A stretch of DNA of 64,000 bases from an uncultured Synechococcus sp. (GTDB lineage Bacteria; Cyanobacteriota; Cyanobacteriia; PCC-6307; Cyanobiaceae), in assembly GCA_913049535.1 (NCBI GenBank), contig CAJWYF010000008.1:1-64000 (forward strand). Reading direction: 5' to 3'. Under the pieces are notes generated by a model, which did no database searches, was not told where the DNA came from, and saw only the letters and a program-made list of their open reading frames with translations. The position numbers were made by a program, and so were the translations under genes. Positions 36,104-45,947 of the stretch are shown piece after piece (within the stretch, counting starts at the first letter, position 1; the number at the start of each line of letters is the position of its first letter).

Positions 36104-37543
36104 TCAGCGCAGGTCAAACAACGGCAATCCTGCAGGGTCACTGACCGCTGCTGCTGCCGGCAGCGGTTGGCCCCCAACCCAGCTCAACAGCAGCGCCCGT
36201 AAAGGGCCGCCATCGGCTCCAGCAGCAGAGGGCAGGTTGAAATGGGTGCCACCGTCAGCCAGCACAAGCCGATGGCGATCGCCGGGGTAGCGGCGGAATG
36301 GTTCCAACGCCTCTGGCTGGGCTGGCACCACCAGATCGCGGCTCCCACTGACCAGAAGCACCGGAATGCTGAGATCCTGCAGGCCAGCTGCAAACACCAA
36401 AGCCTGGGGCGGACTGACCGCCACAACCCGGCTCAGTCGCCCATCGAGCAGTGACTGCTCCGTTGCCGCCTGAACCAAGCTGCATTGCAACACCCAGCTG
36501 GGATTCCGCCCGCTGTGCTCCACCCCATCACAGGCACGCCAAAGCGGCGCGGGGAGACTGCGGGCCCCGGCCAACTGCAGCGCTGTAGTGGCTCCCCAGG
36601 AATGGCCGATCAGCACCACCTCCCGCACCGGTGCATCCCCCTCCCCAGGCAGCTCCCCTGCCTCAAGGGCATCGAGCAACGCCTTGATCTCCTCTGGACG
36701 GCGCAGGAATTCCCCTGGCTCCGGTGGTGGGACCTGACCCGCAAGCATGGCGACCTGCTGGTCGATGTCACTGCCGCGGTGGCGCGGCAACAACACCACA
36801 GCGCCGTGGGAAGCCAGATGGTCGGCCCAGCCCAAAAAACTGCGTGGCGCGTCCCAGAGGCCGTGGGAGATCACCACGGTCGGAAGTCGCGGGGCACCCG
36901 TCGGGCGCACCATCGTCACCTCAAGACCACTCGATAACTGGAACGTTCTGCGCTCCAAGGACTGCGGGCCGGCAGCGAGCGCCTGCGCGGGTGCCGCGGG
37001 CATGGGCGCCAGGCCAGACAGGCGTTGATCCACAACAGCGTGCTGAGCGCCCATGCGCTGCAACAAAGGCAGGGCCTGATCGAGGCGGATGGTGCGCTGC
37101 TCACCAGGCAGGGCCTCAAGCACACGCTTCAACGTGATGGGTTCAGCACTGGCGGCCAGCTGCCGCAACACAGGCCGTGCGGCGGCAACCGGCGCATCAT
37201 CAGCCTTGGGTGCTGGCTGCAAGCCAGGCTGCACCAGGGATTGCAGCAGCAACTCCAGTTGCTGAATCATCGGGTTGTCCAGGTCCTGCTGCAGGGGCAG
37301 CGGTGCATTCAGCAAGCTCTCGATAGCACGGGCGTAACGACCGCCTGTGGCGCGGTTGAGCTGGGCCAGATCACTGTCCCCTTGCCACAGCGCCTGCGGC
37401 GATGCCAGTTCACTGAGACGAACGCTGAGCCGCTGCTGAGCGAACGGACCCTGCAGATAGATCCAATCCACCGCACCAACCGCTGATGACGAGGCCAGGA
37501 CCAAGGCCCCGGCCGCCAGCAATCGCCTCAGCGGGATGGCCAT
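36104..37543 (-). CDS. Alpha/beta hydrolase with N-terminal DUF1400 domain, probably exported
   Basis: 479 aa. An N-terminal signal peptide (RRLLAAGALVLASSSAVGAV) is followed by a DUF1400 domain at about residues 25-110 (WIYLQGPFAQQRLSVRLSEL). The hydrolase domain starts near residue 215 with VVISHGLWDAPRSF, has the nucleophile elbow GHSWGATTALQL and a late acid/His region (GSRDLVVPAQPEA; DGGTHFNLP). This resembles platelet-activating-factor acetylhydrolase-like or dienelactone-hydrolase-like enzymes. It starts 11 bases after the uvrA stop, so recN-uvrA-hydrolase could be one transcript. The substrate is unknown. Confidence 0.83.
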   Translation of the reverse strand: MAIPLRRLLAAGALVLASSSAVGAVDWIYLQGPFAQQRLSVRLSELASPQALWQGDSDLAQLNRATGGRYARAIESLLNAPLPLQQDLDNPMIQQLELLLQSLVQPGLQPAPKADDAPVAAARPVLRQLAASAEPITLKRVLEALPGEQRTIRLDQALPLLQRMGAQHAVVDQRLSGLAPMPAAPAQALAAGPQSLERRTFQLSSGLEVTMVRPTGAPRLPTVVISHGLWDAPRSFLGWADHLASHGAVVLLPRHRGSDIDQQVAMLAGQVPPPEPGEFLRRPEEIKALLDALEAGELPGEGDAPVREVVLIGHSWGATTALQLAGARSLPAPLWRACDGVEHSGRNPSWVLQCSLVQAATEQSLLDGRLSRVVAVSPPQALVFAAGLQDLSIPVLLVSGSRDLVVPAQPEALEPFRRYPGDRHRLVLADGGTHFNLPSAAGADGGPLRALLLSWVGGQPLPAAAAVSDPAGLPLFDLR

Positions 37544-37554
37544 CCGACCTGCAT

Positions 37555-40506
37555 TCAGGCCGCGGCCACTACAGGGGGGTGCTGTTCAAGCACCTGCCGC
37601 AAATAGCGGCCGGTGTGGCTGGTGGGATGGGCCGCAAGATCCTCAGGCGTGCCGCAGGCCACGATCTGACCGCCGCGGCTGCCGCCTTCTGGGCCAAGGT
37701 CGATCACCCAGTCAGAGCAGCGGATCACGTCAAGGTTGTGCTCGATGACCAGAATCGAATTCCCCTTCTCCACCAGGCGTTGCATGACCTCCATCAGCTT
37801 GTGGACGTCATAGAAACTCAAGCCGGTGGTGGGCTCATCAATGAGATACAGGGTCTTACCGGTGGCGCGGCGTGACAGCTCCGTGGCGAGCTTGACCCGT
37901 TGGGCTTCACCACCGGAGAGGGTGGGAGCCGGCTGGCCCAACTTCACGTAACCCAGTCCCACATCCACCAACGTGCGCAAACGATCAGCAGCCTGAGGAA
38001 TGGCGGAGAAGACCTCGGCGGCTTGCTCCACCGTCATCTGCAGCACGTCAGCAATGGTGTGGCCTCGGTATTTCACCTGGAGGGTCTCGCGGTTGTAGCG
38101 GGCCCCCTTGCAGACATCGCACTGGACGTAGACATCCGGCAGGAAGTTCATCTCGATCACGTTCACGCCCTGACCGCCGCAGGCCTCACAGCGACCACCT
38201 TTGACGTTGAAGCTGAACTGGCCGACCTGGTAGCCGCGGGCCTTGGCCTCGACGGTGGCAGCGAACACCTGACGGATGGGATCAAAGGCGCCGGTGTAAG
38301 TGGCGGCGTTGGAGCGGGGGGTACGGCCGATGGGGCTCTGGTCGATGACAATGACCTTGTCAATGGCACTGATGCCGCGCAGTTCCTCGAGGCCAGCTGG
38401 GAAGGGAACCTTGTGACCGAGCTGATGTTCGAGCGCCGGATGCAGCAGCTCGTTGACCAGGGTGCTCTTGCCGCTGCCGCTCACCCCGGTGACTGACACC
38501 AGACGACCAAGGGGAATCTCAACGTCAAGGTGATTGAGGTTGTTGCGGTGGCAATCCACCAAGGTGAGCTTGCGGGTGCCGCCTGTGCGGCGCACCGCTG
38601 GCGTGGGAATGGCACGGCGACCGCTCATGTATGCACCGGTCAGGGACTCTTCCGATGCCATCAGATCAGCCAGGCTGCCCTCCGCCACGATGTGGCCGCC
38701 GTGGACACCAGCACCCGGACCAATATCAACAATGTGATCGGCAGCGCGGATCGTGTCTTCGTCGTGCTCAACAACGATCAGGGTGTTCCCCAGATCCCGC
38801 AGCCTCAGCAAGGTGTTGAGCAAGCGATCGTTATCCCGCTGGTGCAGACCAATGCTGGGTTCATCGAGCACGTAGAGCACACCGGTGAGTCCGGCGCCGA
38901 TCTGGGTGGCCAAACGGATGCGCTGGGCTTCCCCGCCCGAGAGGGTCATCGCCGGGCGATCAAGGCTGAGGTAATCGAGACCGACGTCAATCAGGAAACG
39001 CAGTCGCATGCGGATCTCCCGCAGCACCAGATCAGCGATCTTGATCTGACGCGGTGACATCAGCGGCTCACCATCGCTGCCTGTCCCCATCAGGGCATCG
39101 ATGCGCTCAAGACATTCACCGACGCTGACCGATGTCAGGTCGGTGATGCCGTAGGGGCCGATGCGCACAGCGAGTGCCTCGGGACGCAGCCGTTGACCAC
39201 CGCAGGTTTCACAGGGCATCAGCTCCTGGTACTTCTCCAGCTTCTGACGAGCCGACTCACCACCGGCATCGCGCAGCTGACGCTCGAGGATCGCCAGGAC
39301 GCCTTCAAAGCGTCGTTCGTAACCCTTTGATTTGCGGAAGCGGCTGTCGGCCTCAATCAAGATCGGCTCCATCGTGCCGTAGAGAACCGCTTCCTGCTGG
39401 GTGCGCGAAAGATCCTTCCAGGGCGTCTTGAGCTCAAAGGCAAAGGCCTGCCCGACGCTGTAGAGCAAGGAGAAGTAGTAGCTGCTCTCCTTCTCACTCC
39501 ACGGCGCAATCGCGGCATAGACCGGCAGGGTGGGATCAGGAACAACCCGCTGTTCAGTGAACTTGCGCAGATAGCCGATGCCGTGGCAATCGGGGCAGGC
39601 GCCATAGGGGCTGTTGAAGGAGAACAGCCGCGGGGACAGTTCTTCGATGACGGCGCCGTGCTCAGGGCAGGCGAAGTTTTCGGAATACAGGCGTTCCCGC
39701 TCAATCCCCTCGGGCAGCTCCTCGCCGCTCTTGGGAACCACCTCCACCAGAGCGAGACCATCGCCGCGCTTGAGAGCCGTGCGCAATGAATCCGTCAGGC
39801 GCTCTTGAACCCCCTCGCGAGCAACGAGACGGTCGACCACCACCTCGATGTCGTGGGCATGGTTTTTATCGAGTTCGATGTTGTCGGAAAGCTCCCGCAC
39901 CTCCTTATCGATGCGCACCCGGGCGAAGCCTTCAGCCACCAGGCTGCTGAGCAGTTTGGTGTGGGTGCCTTTTTTTCCGCGAACCAATGGTGCCAGCAGC
40001 TGGTAGCGGCATCCCTCCGGCAGCGTCAGGATCTGATCGACCATCTCGTCGATGCTCTGGGGCCGGATCGGGCGGTCGCACTTGGGGCAATGGGGCTCAC
40101 CAGCACGACCGAACAGCAGGCGCAGATAGTCCTGGATTTCGGTCACCGTTCCCACCGTGGAACGGGGGTTGTGACTGGTGGATTTCTGATCGATCGATAT
40201 GGCCGGTGAAAGGCCCTCGATCGCATCGACATCGGGCTTGTCCACCTGGCCAAGGAATTGGCGCGCATAGGTGGAGAGGCTCTCGACGTATCGCCGCTGG
40301 CCCTCAGCGAAAATCGTGTCGAACGCCAGTGAACTCTTACCGCTGCCGCTCACCCCGGTGAACACCACCAGCTGGTTGCGGGGCAGGGTGATATCGACGT
40401 CTTTCAGGTTGTGCTGACGGGCTCCGCGCACCCGGATCACATCGCTCTGTCCGCCCCCATTCAGGGCTTGAAGAGCCTTGCCAGCTGCTGCTTTGGCGCG
40501 GGCCAT
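37555..40506 (-). CDS. uvrA: Excinuclease ABC subunit A
   Basis: 983 aa, normal for UvrA, the damage-recognition ATPase of nucleotide excision repair. The two ABC modules are visible: GVSGSGKSSLAFDTIFAEG and GVSGSGKSTLVNELLHPAL (Walker A), with LSGGEAQRIRLA and LSGGEAQRVKLA (signature), and DEPSIGLHQRDNDRLL and DEPTTGLSFYDVHKLM (Walker B). Zinc modules are HCPKCDRPI (first) and RCEACGGQG paired with CDVCKGARY (second). The ATG at 40506 is used. It follows recN by 43 bases. Confidence 0.98.
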   Translation of the reverse strand: MARAKAAAGKALQALNGGGQSDVIRVRGARQHNLKDVDITLPRNQLVVFTGVSGSGKSSLAFDTIFAEGQRRYVESLSTYARQFLGQVDKPDVDAIEGLSPAISIDQKSTSHNPRSTVGTVTEIQDYLRLLFGRAGEPHCPKCDRPIRPQSIDEMVDQILTLPEGCRYQLLAPLVRGKKGTHTKLLSSLVAEGFARVRIDKEVRELSDNIELDKNHAHDIEVVVDRLVAREGVQERLTDSLRTALKRGDGLALVEVVPKSGEELPEGIERERLYSENFACPEHGAVIEELSPRLFSFNSPYGACPDCHGIGYLRKFTEQRVVPDPTLPVYAAIAPWSEKESSYYFSLLYSVGQAFAFELKTPWKDLSRTQQEAVLYGTMEPILIEADSRFRKSKGYERRFEGVLAILERQLRDAGGESARQKLEKYQELMPCETCGGQRLRPEALAVRIGPYGITDLTSVSVGECLERIDALMGTGSDGEPLMSPRQIKIADLVLREIRMRLRFLIDVGLDYLSLDRPAMTLSGGEAQRIRLATQIGAGLTGVLYVLDEPSIGLHQRDNDRLLNTLLRLRDLGNTLIVVEHDEDTIRAADHIVDIGPGAGVHGGHIVAEGSLADLMASEESLTGAYMSGRRAIPTPAVRRTGGTRKLTLVDCHRNNLNHLDVEIPLGRLVSVTGVSGSGKSTLVNELLHPALEHQLGHKVPFPAGLEELRGISAIDKVIVIDQSPIGRTPRSNAATYTGAFDPIRQVFAATVEAKARGYQVGQFSFNVKGGRCEACGGQGVNVIEMNFLPDVYVQCDVCKGARYNRETLQVKYRGHTIADVLQMTVEQAAEVFSAIPQAADRLRTLVDVGLGYVKLGQPAPTLSGGEAQRVKLATELSRRATGKTLYLIDEPTTGLSFYDVHKLMEVMQRLVEKGNSILVIEHNLDVIRCSDWVIDLGPEGGSRGGQIVACGTPEDLAAHPTSHTGRYLRQVLEQHPPVVAAA

Positions 40507-40549
40507 CGGGCTGACACAAGGCCCAAAAGCTTAGCGGCGCTGCCGGTGC

Positions 40550-42232
40550 TCAGGCGACGGATCGGGCCAGCAAACGGGCCACAAATGCCCGGGCTTCGCC
40601 ACTGTCTCCCCCGGCCAGTTCGGCCAGTTCCTGCTCCCGCTCCTGGAGGGTTTGCAACCGTCGCACCTGGGAGATGGTGCGTCCTGCGCTCACCTGCTTG
40701 GACACCAGTAGGTGCTGATCAGCTGCCGCAGCCACAACGGGCTGGTGGGTGACGCAAAACACCTGGCGATGCTGAGCCAGCCGTTGCAGCAGCGCCGCCA
40801 TCGCTGCACTGACACGGCCACTGACCCCGGTATCGATTTCATCGAACAAAAGGGTGATTCCTGAATCGGCTTGGGCCAGGCATGTCTTGAGGGCCAGAAG
40901 AAAGCGACTCATCTCACCACCCGATGCCACCTCTTTGAGGGGAGCCAACGGCTGTCCTGCATTGGCTGAGAAAAGGAACTGGACGGTCTCAGCACCGTCG
41001 TCTCCAGGCTCGCAAGGCTGCAACTCCACTTCAAAACGCACCGCCGGCAGCGCCATGGGCCGCAGCTCCTGCATCAGCTGCTGCTCAAGGGCCCGGGCGG
41101 CGTGCTGGCGCTGCTGCGACAGCTGAGCGCAAAGCTCATCGCGCCGCACCCGGGCACGCTGCTCAGCCAGCTCGAGAACCTGCAGAGCCGCATCGGCACC
41201 GCCGGGCTCCAGGTCCTGCCGCAGGGCATCACGACGGGCAATCAAACCAGCCAGGTCCTGACCATGGCGTCGCTCCAGCGACTTGAGCTGAGCAATGCGC
41301 TCCTGCAATGCCCCCAGGTGCTCGGGGTCAGCCTCCAGGGCCGAGGCGTAACGATCCAGCTGCCGCACCAGGTGATGGATCGAGGCATGGGTGTCATGCC
41401 ATTCCTGCTGAAGCTCCTGCAACGACCCATCAATGGCAACCATCGCCGTCAGTTCCTGATCGCAGACGGCCAGATGATCCAGCACCGAAGGAGCATCGGC
41501 TGCACCGTCCTGCAACCGTCCCTGCAACTCCTGACAGCCCTGCTGCAGGCGCACCCCATGGCAGAGCCGGTCCTGTTCCTGCTCCAGCTGGGTTCGTTCC
41601 GCCGGATCCTCCAGAGCCGCGGCCTCAAGTTCATCCAGCAATTGGCGGCGGGCCTGGTGGTCTTGCAGCAAGGCCTGATGGTCCTGCTGAGCCTGCTGCA
41701 GCGCTGCCGCCGTCTGCCGCCAGTGGCGCTGGGCCTGGCGCGCTGGCTCAAGGCAGCGCTGCAGCCCCTCACCACCGAACTGATCCAACCAGCGACGCTG
41801 CTGACCGGGGCGGGCCAGCTGCTGCGTCTGTCCTTGCCCGGTGAGATCGAGCAACAGAGGCCGCAGCTCAGCGAGCAGTGCACGGTTGAGCAGCACCCCA
41901 TTAAGGCGGCTGCGACTGCTGTAGCGGCCCTGTTGCAGCCGCAGCTCACGACTCAGGAGCAACTCCTCCTCGTCATCAATGGCGATGTCCTGGGCTTCAC
42001 ACCAACTGCGCAGAGATGGTGTGAACGAGAAGCAGGCCTCAATCGAACCGCGATCACAACCATCGCGCAGCAAGCGTTGGGGCTGACCACCGCCGGTGAC
42101 CGCATCAAGAGCGTCCAGCAGGATCGATTTACCCGCGCCGGTCTCACCGGTCAGCACCGTGAAACCCGTGTCGAACACCAGCTCCTGGTGGTCGATCAGA
42201 GCGATATTGCGGATGCTGAGCCCGGTGAGCAC
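40550..42232 (-). CDS. recN: DNA repair protein RecN
   Basis: 560-aa SMC-like ATPase for double-strand break repair. Begins LTGLSIRNIALIDHQELVF then Walker A TGETGAGKSILLDAL; a long Gln/Glu/Leu-rich coiled-coil middle; and a C-terminal head with EVASGGEMSRFLLALK (signature), LLFDEIDTGVSGRVSAAMAALL (Walker B) and FCVTHQPVVAAAADQHLLVSK. The start is a GTG at 42232. It diverges from the UbiB-family kinase gene with 90 bases between. Confidence 0.97.
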   Translation of the reverse strand: MLTGLSIRNIALIDHQELVFDTGFTVLTGETGAGKSILLDALDAVTGGGQPQRLLRDGCDRGSIEACFSFTPSLRSWCEAQDIAIDDEEELLLSRELRLQQGRYSSRSRLNGVLLNRALLAELRPLLLDLTGQGQTQQLARPGQQRRWLDQFGGEGLQRCLEPARQAQRHWRQTAAALQQAQQDHQALLQDHQARRQLLDELEAAALEDPAERTQLEQEQDRLCHGVRLQQGCQELQGRLQDGAADAPSVLDHLAVCDQELTAMVAIDGSLQELQQEWHDTHASIHHLVRQLDRYASALEADPEHLGALQERIAQLKSLERRHGQDLAGLIARRDALRQDLEPGGADAALQVLELAEQRARVRRDELCAQLSQQRQHAARALEQQLMQELRPMALPAVRFEVELQPCEPGDDGAETVQFLFSANAGQPLAPLKEVASGGEMSRFLLALKTCLAQADSGITLLFDEIDTGVSGRVSAAMAALLQRLAQHRQVFCVTHQPVVAAAADQHLLVSKQVSAGRTISQVRRLQTLQEREQELAELAGGDSGEARAFVARLLARSVA

Positions 42233-42322
42233 TGCGCGTCTTGGCAGGCGGCCGCAGCGTAACGGCTCCTACATCAATTAAAAGGGTGTGACGCCAGCGT
42301 TCGTTTCTCACCCGGATCCGCC

Positions 42323-44215
42323 ATGACCGCGTTCAGCGATTTCATCGAAGCGGCGGGGCTGAACAGCTACGACCCGGCTGCCATCACCAGGATTTATGCC
42401 GGACATCCGCTCCGACTGCTGAAACGGCTGCGGGAAACCCTGATTCCCATCGGCCTGCTGTTGGTGGGAGTCTTGATCGATCGCCTCAGTGGGCGACTCA
42501 ACGACCCAGTGGTCTCCCGCAATCGCGCCCGAGAAGCAGCGAACCTGCTGGCCGATCTGGGTCCCGCTTTCATCAAGGCCGGTCAGGCCCTTTCGACGAG
42601 GCCCGACATCGTGCCGCCGGTGCTGCTGGAAGAGCTGGCACGGCTGCAGGACCAACTGCCCGCATTCCCCAGTGATCAGGCGCGGGCCTGCATTGCCGAG
42701 GACCTCGGTGCACCGGTCGATGAGCTCTACGGCAGCCTGGAGCCAGAACCGATCTCCGCGGCATCACTGGGTCAGGTGTACCGCGGCACGCTCAAAGATG
42801 GCCGCGCTGTGGCGGTGAAGGTGCAGCGCCCCGGACTGCGCGAGCAAATCACACTCGACCTTTACATCGTCCGCAACATCGCCGCCTGGCTCAAAGCCAA
42901 CATCGGCCTGATCCGCAGCGATCTGGTGGCGCTGATCGATGAGCTCGGGCGCCGGGTGTTTGAGGAGATGGACTACTTCAATGAAGCCTCGAATGCCGAG
43001 CGCTTCGCGGAGCTGCACAGCCATAACCCCCGCATCGCTGTCCCCGAGATTCACCGGGAACTCACCAGCCGCCGGGTTCTGACCATGGAGTGGATCGAGG
43101 GGGTCAAGCTCACCCGCCTCGATGCCGTCAAAGCCATGGGTGTGGACCCTGATGAGCTGGTGGATGTGGGCGTCAACTGCAGCCTGCAGCAGCTGCTTGA
43201 GCATGGGTTTTTCCACGCTGATCCCCACCCGGGCAACCTGCTGGCCCTGGCTGACGGCCGTTTGGCCTACCTCGATTTCGGCATGATGAGCGAGGTGACC
43301 CGCTCCTCACGTACGGGGCTGATCCGGGCAGTGGTGCACCTGGTCAACCGCAATTTCGATTCCCTCTCCAAGGATTTCGTCACCCTGGGCTTTCTCGATG
43401 AGGAAGTGGATCTCAAACCGATCGTGCCGGCCTTTGAAGAGGTCTTCGGTCAGGCGATCGAAGCCGGTGTCAGCCGCATGGATTTCAAGGTGGTCACCGA
43501 TGACCTCTCGGGTGTGATGTATCGCTTCCCCTTCCAGGTTCCGCCCTATTACGCCCTGATCATCCGCTCCCTGGTCACCCTTGAAGGCATCGCCTTAAGC
43601 GTCGATCGGAACTTCAAGATTCTTGGTGCGGCCTACCCCTACTTCGCCCGTCGGTTGCTGGAGGACGCCGATCCAGATCTGCGTCAGTCCCTGCGGGAAA
43701 TGCTGTTTGACGGGGATCAATTCCGTTGGAGCCGCCTGGAGAACCTGGTGCTCAGTGCCGCCAAGCAGCAGCAGTTGGACCTGGAACTGCTCCTGGATCA
43801 GACCCTGGATTTCCTCTTCTCCGCCAAAGGCGGACTGCTGCGCCAGCAACTGGTGAATGCAACGGTCGATCAGGTGGATGCCGCCGGTTGGCGTCTGGTG
43901 CAGGGCCTGGGCCGCCGCCTGCCGCTGCGCTTGCGTCCACCAGGTTTGAAAGGTCCACCGCTTGAGCGCAGCAGCGCCACACTGCTTGACCTCGAGCCCA
44001 TCCGTGAACTGGTGCGGATCCTGCAGCAGCTGCCTGGGTTTGAACCCCGTCTGATCACCAGCCGGCTGCCTCGTCTGCTGAATCAACCGGAGATGCGGGC
44101 CATGGGGGCAGACCTCGCCCGGGGTCTGGCGGAGCGGAGCATGGTGCGCCTGGTGCGGGATGTGTTGGTGGAACCGCAAATTCGCCAACAGGTGCAACTC
44201 GAGCAAGCCGCCTAA
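42323..44215 (+). CDS. ABC1/AarF/UbiB family atypical protein kinase-like protein
   Basis: 630 aa. The family's KxGQ block is present as AFIKAGQALSTRPDIVPP, then the A-rich loop ISAASLGQVYRGTLKDGRAVAVKVQRPG with the conserved Lys, EMDYFNEASNAERF, HGFFHADPHPGNLLAL and LDFGMMSEVT (DFG). A hydrophobic segment lies near the N-terminus (GLLLVGVLI). These proteins support prenylquinone metabolism and in cyanobacteria and plastids associate with membranes and quinone/tocopherol balance; the exact target is not known. A DUF1400 gene follows after 29 bases. Confidence 0.93.
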   Translation: MTAFSDFIEAAGLNSYDPAAITRIYAGHPLRLLKRLRETLIPIGLLLVGVLIDRLSGRLNDPVVSRNRAREAANLLADLGPAFIKAGQALSTRPDIVPPVLLEELARLQDQLPAFPSDQARACIAEDLGAPVDELYGSLEPEPISAASLGQVYRGTLKDGRAVAVKVQRPGLREQITLDLYIVRNIAAWLKANIGLIRSDLVALIDELGRRVFEEMDYFNEASNAERFAELHSHNPRIAVPEIHRELTSRRVLTMEWIEGVKLTRLDAVKAMGVDPDELVDVGVNCSLQQLLEHGFFHADPHPGNLLALADGRLAYLDFGMMSEVTRSSRTGLIRAVVHLVNRNFDSLSKDFVTLGFLDEEVDLKPIVPAFEEVFGQAIEAGVSRMDFKVVTDDLSGVMYRFPFQVPPYYALIIRSLVTLEGIALSVDRNFKILGAAYPYFARRLLEDADPDLRQSLREMLFDGDQFRWSRLENLVLSAAKQQQLDLELLLDQTLDFLFSAKGGLLRQQLVNATVDQVDAAGWRLVQGLGRRLPLRLRPPGLKGPPLERSSATLLDLEPIRELVRILQQLPGFEPRLITSRLPRLLNQPEMRAMGADLARGLAERSMVRLVRDVLVEPQIRQQVQLEQAA

Positions 44216-44244
44216 ATTTCCTCTGACCAAGCGGCTCGGGATCC

Positions 44245-44745
44245 ATGTTCGATCTGCCTCCTGTGCTGGCAACGGAGAACGTTGTTTTTGTCAGCGGAGC
44301 CTTCCGGCGCACCCTCAAGGTCAGCTCCCTGGAGAATTTCGTTGAAACCGGCGTCCCCAAAGGACTGCTGGGGGACCTGCTGCGCTTCACCAACCAGAAT
44401 CCGGCCGACGTGCGCGGCCTGCTAAAAACGCAGGTTCCACTACCGGTCACCCTCACCAGCCGGCTGCTGGGCACCCGCATCGGCGAAGCGATCCTGGAGC
44501 GAGCAACGGCCATCGTCCATCCGCTGCGGGCCCCTCAGGCAGGGGTCAACGCCCTCAGAGCAGCACTGGTGCTGGGGGTTGCTGAAAACGACGGCGTTCT
44601 CACCCCCATCAGCTTTCTCAAGGCCTACCCAGCCGAGGAGATGGCCATCAATATTCCCCAGCTGCTGGTGATCGTTGAAAAGGCCGCCTCCATCAGCGAT
44701 CTGGTGCAATTTTTCTCGGATGCACCACTCGATGGGCTGCGCTGA
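44245..44745 (+). CDS. DUF1400 domain protein, no hydrolase domain
   Basis: 166 aa. Residues 10-90 give the DUF1400 pattern: ENVVFVSGAFRRTLKVSSLENFVETGVPKGLLGDLLRF and NPADVRGLLKTQVPLPVTLTSRLLGTRIGEAILERA. No signal peptide or membrane segment is clear. In many cyanobacteria DUF1400 precedes an alpha/beta hydrolase domain, as in the gene at 36.1-37.5 kb; here it stands alone. Function is unknown. It lies 29 bases after the UbiB-family gene and 27 bases before thrC on the same strand. Confidence 0.82.
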   Translation: MFDLPPVLATENVVFVSGAFRRTLKVSSLENFVETGVPKGLLGDLLRFTNQNPADVRGLLKTQVPLPVTLTSRLLGTRIGEAILERATAIVHPLRAPQAGVNALRAALVLGVAENDGVLTPISFLKAYPAEEMAINIPQLLVIVEKAASISDLVQFFSDAPLDGLR

Positions 44746-44772
44746 AGCCAGCTTCATGGCTGAGAAAGTAAA

Positions 44773-45900
44773 TTGACGCTTCCTCAGGCCGCCCCTGTGC
44801 CCTTGCTCCGTTCCGTCCGTGGCCTGTTCAGTCGGCCCACCACACAGAACTGGTCAGGGCTGATCCATGCCTACGGCCGCTGGTTGCCTGTGAGTGACCG
44901 CACGCCAGTGGTCAGCCTGTGTGAAGGCGCCACACCCCTGGTCCCTGCTCCGGCCATATCCCAGCGTCTGGGACGGGGCATCGAGGTGCATCTGAAGGTG
45001 GATGGACACAACCCCACCGGCAGCTTCAAGGACCGTGGCATGACCATGGCGGTGAGCAAAGCCAAGGAAGCCGGCGCTGAGGCGGTCATCTGCGCCAGCA
45101 CAGGCAACACCTCAGCGGCGGCCGCGGCCTATGCCCGCCGCGGTGGCATGCGGGCTTTTGTGCTCATTCCCGATGGCTATGTCGCCCAGGGCAAGCTGGC
45201 CCAGGCCCTGCTCTACGGCGCTGAAGTTCTGGCGGTCCGTGGCAACTTCGACCGGGCGCTCACCATCGTCCGAGAGATGGCGGATCAATACCCCATCACC
45301 CTGGTCAATTCGCTGAATCCCTTCCGGCTGCAGGGCCAGAAAACAGCCGCATTTGAAGTAGTCGATGAGCTTGGTTGCGCGCCCGACTGGCTTTGCATCC
45401 CCATGGGCAACGCCGGGAACATCAGCGCTTACTGGATGGGTTTCAAGGAGTACCACCAGGCGGGCCACTGCCGCAATCTGCCGCGCATGATGGGCTTCCA
45501 GGCCGCTGGCTCAGCGCCCCTGGTCAACGGAACCACCGTGGAGCAGCCCGACACCATCGCCACAGCGATTCGCATCGGCAACCCCGCCAACCGCGACAAG
45601 GCGCTCAAGGTGCGCGAAGAGAGCGGTGGTGGTTTCGCTGCAGTCAGCGATGAAGAGATCCTTGATGCCTATCGCTTCCTCGGCCGCGATGAAGGTGTCT
45701 TCTGTGAACCGGCCAGCGCAGCCTCAGTGGCCGGTCTGCTCAAACGCGCTGATGAGGTGCCGGCCGGCGCCAAGGTCGTCTGTGTCCTGACGGGCAACGG
45801 CTTGAAAGATCCCAACACCGCGATTGATCACAGCGGCGGTGCCTTCCATGGAGACCTCAACCCCGATCTTCAGACCGTCGCCAAGGTGATGGGCTTCTGA
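44773..45900 (+). CDS. thrC: Threonine synthase
   Basis: 375-aa pyridoxal-phosphate enzyme converting O-phosphohomoserine to threonine. The PLP lysine is in [18 protein letters not shown]; the phosphate-binding loop is [19 protein letters not shown], preceded by [26 protein letters not shown], and the C-terminal [20 protein letters not shown] and [13 protein letters not shown] complete the fold. The start is a TTG at 44773; a GTG at 44797 is the next choice. It is followed by the putative origin region. Confidence 0.95.
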   Translation: MTLPQAAPVPLLRSVRGLFSRPTTQNWSGLIHAYGRWLPVSDRTPVVSLCEGATPLVPAPAISQRLGRGIEVHLKVDGHNPTGSFKDRGMTMAVSKAKEAGAEAVICASTGNTSAAAAAYARRGGMRAFVLIPDGYVAQGKLAQALLYGAEVLAVRGNFDRALTIVREMADQYPITLVNSLNPFRLQGQKTAAFEVVDELGCAPDWLCIPMGNAGNISAYWMGFKEYHQAGHCRNLPRMMGFQAAGSAPLVNGTTVEQPDTIATAIRIGNPANRDKALKVREESGGGFAAVSDEEILDAYRFLGRDEGVFCEPASAASVAGLLKRADEVPAGAKVVCVLTGNGLKDPNTAIDHSGGAFHGDLNPDLQTVAKVMGF

Positions 45901-45928
45901 GCGATCCACCGGTGATGTCAGCCAAGGC

Positions 45929-45947
45929 CCGGGAAACCGGTTTTTTT
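45929..45947 (+). terminator. Probable weak terminator after thrC
   Basis: CCGG-GAAA-CCGG forms a short stem with a GNRA-type loop, followed directly by seven Ts at 45941-45947. The stem is only four base pairs, so strength is doubtful, but the place (about 30 bases after thrC) is right. Confidence 0.5.

Noticed and set aside
36087-36105. GAACCC/GGGTTC inverted repeat at the end of the hydrolase gene as a terminator
   Set aside because: Overlaps the stop codon and is not followed by a T-run on the minus strand.
41102-42262. A 386-codon frame opposite recN
   Set aside because: Mirror of recN with Gln/Leu-rich composition; no domain.
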